Shown here: positions 13,356 through 19,536 of the stretch, piece by piece
How positions within the stretch are numbered: position 1 is the stretch's first letter
Layout of the letters: each line of letters begins with the position of its first letter
NCBI GenBank assembly: GCA_003486645.1
Contig: DNGI01000022.1
Coordinates: forward strand, 21,219 to 40,754
Source: Cyanobacteria bacterium UBA11370
Lineage (GTDB): Bacteria; Cyanobacteriota; Cyanobacteriia; Cyanobacteriales; Coleofasciculaceae
DNA length: 19,536 bases
Direction: 5' to 3'
Notes under the pieces: generated by a model
The model's input: only the letters and a program-made list of their open reading frames with translations
The model's database searches: none
What the model was told of the DNA's origin: nothing
Translations under genes and position numbers: made by a program

Positions 13356-15806
13356 ATGTTGTCGCGGCGGTCACTGAAAGTTAGTCCAAAACACATTACA
13401 AGAGTGAAGCTATCCGCGAGTCGTCGTTTTGCTCGCCAAATCGATCTAGCGGAAAGGGCACGACTGTGCCGCAGCACTATCACCAACTTTTTAAATGGCA
13501 CAGCAATTGACCGTTTAAACTTTATCGAGATTTGCGAGATATTAGAATTAGACTGGGAAGATATTGCCGACATTAAAAAATGCAAATGCTTACCTCTATA
13601 TGAAGAGCAAACAAGAGAGCATCTAGACATTAATATCCTAGTTCAAACAGTCCGGCAAAAATGCTCCGATAAAATCCTTTCACTGTACGGCAAGAGCAAG
13701 TTATTAGATATTTATCAACCGATTGATGTCAATAATTTTTATGTTGAAGTCAATATTTTAGAACAGCTCAGTAGTCAAAAACAGGTAGAACTTTCTGATG
13801 TGCTGAAAGATTTTAACCCAGCGACTGATTACTTTGACGAGCTCAATCTGGGTAGAGTACGTCAGCAACGATTACTAGGGCTAAAAGCTGTAGAAAAGTA
13901 CCCGCGACTAATGATTCTTGGAAAGCCTGGATCGGGTAAAACGACCTTTTTACAACATCTCGCTATTCAGTGTAATGAAGGAAGATTTAGAACTGATTTA
14001 GTTCCTATTTTTCTCAGCCTAAAAAATTTTGCTAAATATGCTAGAAATGAGAGAAATTTTAAATTACTTAACTATATCAGCTGTCAATTTCAAAGCTGTG
14101 ATATTACCTCAGCTCAGACTGAAGACATACTCAATTATGGCAGAGGATTAATTCTGCTGGATGGTTTGGATGAAGTCCCTAATGAAGATGAGTCTGAAGT
14201 TGTAGAACAAATTCGACAATTTTCTGAATATTATTACCAAAATAAATTCATTATTACCTGCCGAATCGCTGCTCAAAAATATAGATTTCCGGGTTTTACC
14301 GACGTTGAAGTTGCCGATTTTGACCAACACCAAATTAAATCCTTTGCTCAAAAGTGGTTTGTTGCCGTTGCTAAGAATAATCAAGACTATGGACGAGCTT
14401 TGGCAAGTCAGTTTATTGAAAAACTCAATCGTAAAGAAAATCGGCAAATCCGAGAATTAGCAGTCACTCCCATTTTGCTGCATCTAACCTGCTTAGTATT
14501 CCAAACCAAAGCAGAATTTCCATCAAATCGAGCCAAGCTATATGAGCAAGGATTAGATATTCTCTTAAAACGATGGGATGAAGCTAGGGGTATTAAACGG
14601 GATGAAGTGTATCGAAATTTGACGTTACCACGTAAGAAACAGCTCCTTGCTCAAATTGCAGCAATTACCTTTGAACGGGGTGATTATTTCTTCGAGCAAG
14701 ATAAAATTCAGCAGCTAATTGCTGATTATTTGAGTACGTTATTTAAAACGAGTAGAGATACCTCAGAAAACTCTATTTTGCCAAGCCAATTAGACCTGGA
14801 TAGTGAGGCTGTCCTGAAAACCATTGAAGCACAACATGGGTTATTAGTAGAACGCGCCAGAGGAATTTACTCATTCTCTCACCTCACCTTTCAAGAGTAT
14901 TTTACAGCTCGACATATTATTGATAGCTTAGAAACAAACGCTTGGAAACAACTCGGCTGTCAGATTGTCGAAAAACGTTGGCGAGAAGTCTTGTTACTAG
15001 CGCTGGGAATGTGCCAAAATGCAGACTTTCTCTTGCAGGTTATGAAACAGCAAGTTGATGCACTTGTAGCAACTGATCATAATGTGCAGCAGTTTCTAGT
15101 ATGGTTAAGTCAGCTCCCTCTTTCTGTTAATAGTTGCTACAAACCAGCAGCAGTTCGAGCATTTTATTTTGCCCTTGATCTTGCTCTTGACTCTCGCCTT
15201 GACAATAATCTGGAAATTGCCCTTGATCTTGCCCTTGACCGTGGCTTTGATTATCCTGCCCTTGTCCCTGCCTTTGATATTACTCTTGATATTACGGTTG
15301 TTCCCGCCCTTGATACTGCCCTGGATATGGCATTTAATATTGCGCTTGATACCGCATTAATTCCTGCTCTTGATATTGCTCTCGATATGGCCCTGGTGCG
15401 TGCCCTTAACCCTGGCCGCGATCTGGCTTTAAATATTGCCCTGGTGCGTGCCCTTAACCGTGCCATTGTCCGCGCCCTCGATCCTAAATTGAGGCAAGCA
15501 TTGCAAGAATTAAAAGACCAACTACCGACCTCAGATACTAATACTAATGAGGAAAAATTTAAGCAATGGTGGCAAGCCAATGGTCACGTTTGGACTGAAA
15601 AATTAAGGAGAGTAATGATTGAGCATCGTAATATTGGTCATTATTGGCAGTTTAGTAAGGAACAGAGGGAAATTTTGAAGCAGTATTATGATGCCAATAA
15701 ATTACTAGTAGATTGCCTGAATAGTGGTTGTAATGTAACTCCTTTTGTACGAAAGGAAATTGAAGATACATTATTTTTACCTATTGCTCAGATCGAAAAA
15801 AAGTAG
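13356..15806 (+). CDS. NACHT NTPase (NLR-like) with ALD tetrapeptide segment
   Basis: An 816-residue STAND protein. Residues 15-62 look like a helix-turn-helix (FARQIDLAERARLCRSTITNFLNG). Shared NACHT-associated sequence begins near residue 97. The NACHT domain has Walker A GKPGSGKT (189-196), Walker B LILLDGLDE (D269, D272, E273) and FIITCRIAAQ. A helical region follows with GIYSFSHLTFQEYFTARHI. After YKPAAVRAFYF (595-605) comes an ALD tetrapeptide tract (606-709), then a conserved tail with EHRNIGHYWQF (H757, H762) and DCLNSGCN (C787, C792), like the Cys/His C-terminal domain described for bacterial NACHT proteins. Related NACHT proteins act in anti-phage defence; the trigger and output here are unknown. 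It diverges from REC1 and converges on REC2. The ATG at 13356 has only a weak ribosome site. Confidence 0.88.
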   Translation: MLSRRSLKVSPKHITRVKLSASRRFARQIDLAERARLCRSTITNFLNGTAIDRLNFIEICEILELDWEDIADIKKCKCLPLYEEQTREHLDINILVQTVRQKCSDKILSLYGKSKLLDIYQPIDVNNFYVEVNILEQLSSQKQVELSDVLKDFNPATDYFDELNLGRVRQQRLLGLKAVEKYPRLMILGKPGSGKTTFLQHLAIQCNEGRFRTDLVPIFLSLKNFAKYARNERNFKLLNYISCQFQSCDITSAQTEDILNYGRGLILLDGLDEVPNEDESEVVEQIRQFSEYYYQNKFIITCRIAAQKYRFPGFTDVEVADFDQHQIKSFAQKWFVAVAKNNQDYGRALASQFIEKLNRKENRQIRELAVTPILLHLTCLVFQTKAEFPSNRAKLYEQGLDILLKRWDEARGIKRDEVYRNLTLPRKKQLLAQIAAITFERGDYFFEQDKIQQLIADYLSTLFKTSRDTSENSILPSQLDLDSEAVLKTIEAQHGLLVERARGIYSFSHLTFQEYFTARHIIDSLETNAWKQLGCQIVEKRWREVLLLALGMCQNADFLLQVMKQQVDALVATDHNVQQFLVWLSQLPLSVNSCYKPAAVRAFYFALDLALDSRLDNNLEIALDLALDRGFDYPALVPAFDITLDITVVPALDTALDMAFNIALDTALIPALDIALDMALVRALNPGRDLALNIALVRALNRAIVRALDPKLRQALQELKDQLPTSDTNTNEEKFKQWWQANGHVWTEKLRRVMIEHRNIGHYWQFSKEQREILKQYYDANKLLVDCLNSGCNVTPFVRKEIEDTLFLPIAQIEKK
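15171..15482 (+). repeat. ALD tetrapeptide / 12-bp tandem repeat tract inside NACHT1
   Basis: 312 bp encode exactly 104 residues, about 26 four-residue units of the type ALDL, ALDS, TALD, IALD, RALN. The register shifts by one residue near PALVPAF. At the DNA level the unit is about 12 bp, of the form GCCCTTGATNNN. The paralogue has an unrelated-looking 82-residue segment between the same flanks. Open frames on the opposite strand here come from the repeat. Confidence 0.85.
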
Positions 15807-15859
15807 ATGCAACTAAAAATAATTAAATTTCAAGGCAAAAGCCATATAAAAAATGAAAT

Positions 15860-16402
15860 CTAGAGTTTCTCTTTGCTAAACGGACAGGTTCTTAAAACTT
15901 GAACAAGTTCATTAATTTGGAGAGGCTTACTAACGCACTCATTCATACCTGCTTTCAAACATTCCTCCCGAACATCTGGCATCACCTCAGATGTGATAGC
16001 AATCATACAAGGACGTTCCTCTAAACTCCATTCCTGACAAATCCAACGTGCTACTTCTAACCCTCCCATTTCAGGCATTTTAACATCGGTTAATAACACA
16101 TCATAATGGTGTTGACGCAGCTTTTCTAGCGCCTCCACTCCATTGTTCACCACATCAGCAGTATATCCCAGCGATCGCAAGATTCGTAAAGCTATCGTTT
16201 GATGTATAGAACAATCTTCAGCCACCAAAATTCGCAAAGGAAGCTCTTTGGCAAAATCAGAAAGTTTGCTACTACTAGAGTTGATTGGCTGGGATTGAAT
16301 TGGTTTCTCGCCAAAAACCTCCATCAAAATATTGCCAAGATGGAACGGTTGAATCGGGTAATTTTCAAACGTACCGATATTGACTGTAGTGATAGTAGAC
16401 AT
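15860..16402 (-). CDS. Stand-alone response regulator with N-terminal extension (REC 2)
   Basis: 180 residues: a 54-residue extension of unknown role, then a REC domain closely similar to REC 1 (shared TIALRILRSL, GLE.AR.ICQEWSLE.RP and SEVMPD.REECL stretches). Key residues are intact: E62-D63, phospho-acceptor D106 in LLTDVKMPEMGG, T137 and K159 in CVSKPL. The leader AAGGATTAA nine bases before the ATG is also shared with REC 1, so the duplication included the ribosome site. It converges on NACHT1 (53 bp between stops) and, with the small coiled-coil gene, diverges from NACHT2. It lacks an output domain, so any signal must pass by protein contact or phosphotransfer. The extension could provide binding specificity, but this is inference. 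Confidence 0.88.
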   Translation of the reverse strand: MSTITTVNIGTFENYPIQPFHLGNILMEVFGEKPIQSQPINSSSSKLSDFAKELPLRILVAEDCSIHQTIALRILRSLGYTADVVNNGVEALEKLRQHHYDVLLTDVKMPEMGGLEVARWICQEWSLEERPCMIAITSEVMPDVREECLKAGMNECVSKPLQINELVQVLRTCPFSKEKL

Positions 16403-16650
16403 TGCCGTTAATCCTTGAAGTGTAATGCTCCTTTAGGAGCTGGTTCTCTTGATTAATTCCATAGTTGCTACCCTGTGACACATGAAATATCTTTGCGTAT
16501 CAAGCAAAGTTAGATTGTTAGGTTTGAGAAGTGCGATCGCTTACCTATTACCCTACAGATGAAGTTTATAAGTGGCGATCGCTAATCGCTAATCTCTATA
16601 CTAACTCTACTGGTGCTTGAGATTTCGAGTGAAAAATGATTAAGAGAGAT

Positions 16651-16690
16651 TGACTTATGCTTGACTTATGCTTATTTCCTTGACTTGAGC
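16651..16690. promoter_or_regulatory. Paired direct repeat upstream of REC2 / near NACHT2
   Basis: TGACTTATGC occurs at 16651-16660 and 16662-16671 (11-bp spacing), with a weaker TGACTTGAGC at 16681-16690. This is the same pair as at 13272-13292. The second copy lies just outside the 3' end of the small coiled-coil gene and the third lies inside it. The 16403-16650 stretch before it holds two HIP1 sites and no gene. Confidence 0.45.
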
Positions 16691-16857
16691 AAGTGGTTAA
16701 CAACTATAACAGTCGGCACTGTCGAGCCATACTTCTGTTTCATCTCCTGTAATGTGTCTTTTACTTGTTGCTCAGTTTCCTCAATTTGTTTTTGTAGTTT
16801 TGTTACTTGTTGCTCTAAGTCTGGTTCGGTTGAGTTTTGGCGATGGAAGATGTTCAT
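16672..16857 (-). CDS. Small coiled-coil protein
   Basis: A 61-residue protein with GGAG six bases before its ATG, one of the better ribosome sites in the window, which supports it as real. Residues 13-43 (PDLEQQVTKLQKQIEETEQ and on) have heptad hydrophobic spacing and high Glu/Gln/Lys content, predicting a two-stranded coiled coil. A short hydrophobic stretch VPTVIVVNHLL and a basic end KSRK follow. I do not recognise a family. It lies between REC2 and NACHT2 and is read away from NACHT2, so it may share the divergent promoter region or be read into REC2 (270 bp apart). The first REC-NACHT pair has no counterpart. It may be an adaptor or oligomerisation partner; this is only inference. Confidence 0.6.
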   Translation of the reverse strand: MNIFHRQNSTEPDLEQQVTKLQKQIEETEQQVKDTLQEMKQKYGSTVPTVIVVNHLLKSRK

Positions 16858-16949
16858 GGTTCTCCTACTTTCAGGATATGGAACTTTTAAGTGCGCTATA
16901 CGCTCTAAAAATGTAAATCAAATATAGCTTGAATCATGCCTGCGAGTTA

Positions 16950-16978
16950 CCTAACCTCACGCTAGGAAATAGGTTAGG
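16950..16978. promoter_or_regulatory. Perfect 8-bp inverted repeat before NACHT2
   Basis: CCTAACCT (16950-16957) pairs with AGGTTAGG (16971-16978) around 13 bases, 35 bp before the preferred ATG at 17013. It may be an operator or leader hairpin. Its presence argues against starting the protein at the upstream TTG (16929), which would place it in coding sequence. Confidence 0.4.
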
Positions 16979-17012
16979 ATTTTGGTTAGGTACTTTACGG
17001 CTACTCTCAATA

Positions 17013-19490
17013 ATGACCGAAGAGCAGTTTGCACAAGCAGCAGATGAGTGGGATCTAGAAAAGCTTTATAAAGATTTATCAGAGGCTAAACGAAAAGTCG
17101 CACCTCACAGAAGACGTGGACTGACACAGGTGGAAAAGCTGCATTTACGGGGATTGCTTTGTGAGTATAGTCCGGCGGAAATTGCCGAACAGATTCATAA
17201 CAATCCTAGGGGAGTTGGAGTTGCTCTATCTGAAACCTTGTATCGATACACGGAACAACTTACTGCCAGAAAACCTAATACGCTGGAAACTTGGAGAGAT
17301 GTGATTAATTGGTTGGAAGCAGCCGGATATAAACTGCCTCAACCAACTCAAACAGATATTGATAGGTTGGTGCGAGATCTTAGAGAAAAGGTAAGTCCCC
17401 TGATTCAACAGCGGTGCGGTACGATGCGGGTGTTGGATATGACCCACCCTATTGGGTTAGATGACATCTACACAAACGTCAAAATTTTAGAGAAAATCTC
17501 GGCTAGGAGACGGCTACACATTGCCGATTTGTTGAAAGGCTTTGATCTTGAATCAGAAAACTTTGATCACCTGGGACTATCCAGAATTACCACAGAACGC
17601 TTGTCAGGACTAAAAGCGGTGAAACGTTATCCCAAGCTGATGGTTTTGGGAAAACCAGGTTCTGGAAAAACAACCTTTCTTAAGTATTTAGCGATTCAGT
17701 GTAGCTTGGGAAATTTATTCGAGAATCGAGTTCCAATTTTTATCACAACCCGAGATTTTGCTGAATCAAAAAATCACTACAGTTGGCTGGAATTTATTGT
17801 AAAAATTTTCTCAAAATATGGTATAAGTTTAAATCAAATTACCGAAGTACTAGAACAGGGCAAAGCCTTGATTTTATTTGATGGTTTGGATGAAGTCAGA
17901 GAAGATAATGCCAGCCGAGTTATTAAGCAAATTCGTGATTTTTCTGATAGATATCACACCAATCAGTTTGTTATAACCTGTCGGATTGCCGCTCAAGACT
18001 ACACCTTTGAACAATTTACAGAAGTAGAAGTTGCCGATTTTTCTGACGAACAAATCAAAACGTTTGTGATTAAATGGTTTAATTTAAAGTCAAATTCAGA
18101 AGTAACGCTTCAAGAAACTGAGCTAAACTCTACAGTTGAATCTGTTTCTCCCAAAATGACAGAGGAAGCTGAACGCTTCATGCAACAGCTCAAAAGTAAT
18201 CCACCCATAAAAGAACTTGCAACCAATCCACTTTTATTAACGTTACTCTGTTTAGAATTTGAAGATTCTGGTGACTTTCCTACGGATCGAGCGGAGTTAT
18301 ACAGGCGAGGCATTGCTACCCTATTGATTAAATGGGATGCTAAACGTGGAATTATACGCGATCGCGTTTACAGTAAGCTATCAGTACAGCGCAAACAAGA
18401 TTTACTCAGCCATATTGCTCTCAGAACGTTTGAACGTAAAGATTATTTTTTTAAACAACAGGTTGTTGAGGGTTATATTGCAGACTATATTCGTAATTTA
18501 CCTGATGCTAATACAGATCCAGAAGCGTTACAACTTGATAGTGAAGCAGTACTCAAATCAATAGAAGCACAGCACGGACTTTTGGTAGAACGAGCTACGG
18601 GTATTTACTCCTTTTCTCATCTTACATTTCACGAATACTTTACGGCGCGAAAGATTGTCACCACTTCTCACCCACAGGCGTTGGAGACATCATTGCAATC
18701 CTTAGTCAGTCATCTCACTGAAAAAAGCTGGTGGGAAGTCTTTTTGCTAACGGTAGGAATGTTACAACCTGCTGATTATCTATTGCTTTTAATGAAACAG
18801 CACATTGATAGTTTAGTATCCACTAGCGAAACTTTGCAGCAATTATTGATATGGGTTAACCAGAAATCCCTTTCGGTGAATGTTCCCTATAAACCAGCCG
18901 CTGTTCGGGCATTTTACTTTGACTTAGCCTGTCACAATTATCTCCGAGACAGTAGCACGTTTTACCTTGATGCTGATTTAATGGGTGCGCTTGATCATCA
19001 CCTGTTTATTCTTATGATGTTGGGAAATTCTCATACTTTAGATATTGGTCTTGATGCACTTTTAGCTCTAACTTACGAGCGGAGCAAGATCCTTCATCTA
19101 GAATACAATATCTATGCGTTTAAGGGGGCATTTTTCTTAAGCTGCGATCGCGCAATGGCAATTGATCCAGTTCTAGGACAAGCGCTGCAAGACCTCAAAC
19201 AGCAACTTCCAAATCTAGAGGAAACTGTGTGGAAATTTAAAGAATGGTGGAAAGTTTACGGTCGAGATTGGACTGAAAAATTGTTAGCTGTGATGATTAA
19301 CCATCGCAATATTGGTCATAGTTGGCAATTCTATAAGCGACACATCCAATCACTTAATCAGTATTACTATACCAATAAATTACTGGTAGATTGCCTGAAT
19401 AGTGATTGTTATGTGAGTCGGGAAATTCGACAGCAAATTGAGGAGAGTTTGTTATTACCCATTGCTGAGATTGAAAAAAGAAGTAAATGA
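17013..19490 (+). CDS. NACHT NTPase (NLR-like), paralogue of the gene at 13356
   Basis: 825 residues from the ATG at 17013; the frame is open to a TTG at 16929, but MTEEQFAQAADEWD fits better as a start. Residues 40-90 form a helix-turn-helix of the kind seen at the N terminus of cyanobacterial NACHT/AAA proteins (LTQVEKLHLRGLLCEYSPAEI), different from NACHT1. From about residue 119 the two proteins align: Walker A GKPGSGKT (213-220), Walker B LILFDGLDE (D290, D293, E294), FVITCRIAAQ and GIYSFSHLTFHEYFTAR. The segment between YKPAAVRAFYF (626-636) and residue 719 is unlike the ALD tract of NACHT1. The tail returns to strong similarity: NHRNIGHSWQF (H764, H769) and DCLNSDC (C794, C799). It is probably a cytosolic sensor NTPase; the output is unknown. 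Two HIP1 sites are present, unlike NACHT1. Confidence 0.88.
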   Translation: MTEEQFAQAADEWDLEKLYKDLSEAKRKVAPHRRRGLTQVEKLHLRGLLCEYSPAEIAEQIHNNPRGVGVALSETLYRYTEQLTARKPNTLETWRDVINWLEAAGYKLPQPTQTDIDRLVRDLREKVSPLIQQRCGTMRVLDMTHPIGLDDIYTNVKILEKISARRRLHIADLLKGFDLESENFDHLGLSRITTERLSGLKAVKRYPKLMVLGKPGSGKTTFLKYLAIQCSLGNLFENRVPIFITTRDFAESKNHYSWLEFIVKIFSKYGISLNQITEVLEQGKALILFDGLDEVREDNASRVIKQIRDFSDRYHTNQFVITCRIAAQDYTFEQFTEVEVADFSDEQIKTFVIKWFNLKSNSEVTLQETELNSTVESVSPKMTEEAERFMQQLKSNPPIKELATNPLLLTLLCLEFEDSGDFPTDRAELYRRGIATLLIKWDAKRGIIRDRVYSKLSVQRKQDLLSHIALRTFERKDYFFKQQVVEGYIADYIRNLPDANTDPEALQLDSEAVLKSIEAQHGLLVERATGIYSFSHLTFHEYFTARKIVTTSHPQALETSLQSLVSHLTEKSWWEVFLLTVGMLQPADYLLLLMKQHIDSLVSTSETLQQLLIWVNQKSLSVNVPYKPAAVRAFYFDLACHNYLRDSSTFYLDADLMGALDHHLFILMMLGNSHTLDIGLDALLALTYERSKILHLEYNIYAFKGAFFLSCDRAMAIDPVLGQALQDLKQQLPNLEETVWKFKEWWKVYGRDWTEKLLAVMINHRNIGHSWQFYKRHIQSLNQYYYTNKLLVDCLNSDCYVSREIRQQIEESLLLPIAEIEKRSK

Positions 19491-19497
19491 TAAGAGA

Positions 19498-19536
19498 ACT
19501 AGCACAGCACGGCAGAAATAACTGACCAGTAAAAAT
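19498..19536. mobile_element. MITE-like element, family 2, left end (cut by window end)
   Basis: ACTAGCACAGCACGGCAGAA followed by ATAACT and, a little later, AAAAT matches the left end of the element at 3490-3615 with few changes. The right end would lie outside the window. It begins eight bases after the NACHT2 stop. Confidence 0.5.

Noticed and set aside
13184..13630. 148-codon minus-strand frame overlapping the start of NACHT1
   Set aside because: It overlaps the conserved N-terminal coding region of NACHT1 and the REC1 leader, and its product has no family pattern.
15251..15580. Open frame of 109 codons on the minus strand rich in RA(I/R)SRA repeats
   Set aside because: It is the antisense image of the ALD tetrapeptide tract of NACHT1; a 12-bp repeat keeps several frames open.
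12807..16402. REC proteins considered as fragments broken from hybrid kinases
   Set aside because: Both have intact starts, ribosome sites, full REC domains and normal stops, so they are complete stand-alone genes even if they once arose from hybrid kinases.

Overview
The window reads as a chromosomal segment from a filamentous cyanobacterium. The HIP1 octamer GCGATCGC occurs at least fifteen times. Heptameric TAATTGC-type tandem repeats lie in two intergenic regions. The gene content (a DUF4351 protein, a pentapeptide-repeat protein with ATQFP interruptions, stand-alone REC proteins and NACHT proteins with ALD tetrapeptide repeats) is typical of repeat-rich cyanobacterial genomes. The species cannot be named from this sequence. 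No tRNA, rRNA, CRISPR array or transposase gene is visible.

Layout. (1) 1-3005 is mostly housekeeping or conserved-hypothetical: the end of a DUF4351 (Rpn-type) protein, a conserved cyanobacterial protein, an Rrf2-type regulator, a 3'-truncated cupin gene and a GNAT acetyltransferase. (2) 3005-8080 is an accessory region with two nuclease modules: a TIR/Mrr-like nuclease fusion translationally coupled to a second PD-(D/E)XK-like protein, and one polypeptide joining an amino-DNA-methyltransferase to a Bpu10I-like endonuclease. The modules are bracketed by three direct copies of one dispersed repeat. The first ends eight bases before a sequence built like an integron attC site. MITE-like inverted-repeat elements sit in the same gaps. 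HIP1 is absent from the genes of both modules but present in every bordering repeat. (3) 8214-12634 holds a glycine-rich membrane-anchored protein, a minus-strand pair (two-TM membrane protein, then a 614-residue pentapeptide-repeat protein), a 1 kb gene-free stretch with perfect palindromes, and a chaB homologue. (4) 12807-19490 is a duplicated unit: response regulator on the minus strand, NACHT NTPase on the plus strand, then a second diverged copy of the pair with an extra small coiled-coil gene.

How the genes may work together. The nuclease modules look like anti-phage or restriction functions carried as exchangeable cassettes. The NACHT proteins resemble bacterial NLR-like (STAND) sensors. 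The two paralogues are closely similar in the NTPase core and the His/Cys-containing tail, but differ in the N-terminal domain and in one sharply bounded segment just before the tail, which in the first copy is a run of about 26 ALD-type tetrapeptides. Each divergent promoter region carries a pair of TGACTTATGC-like repeats at 11-bp spacing. A repeatedly duplicated phospho-switch plus NACHT-sensor module with a hypervariable segment is the most interesting candidate system here; its function is inference.
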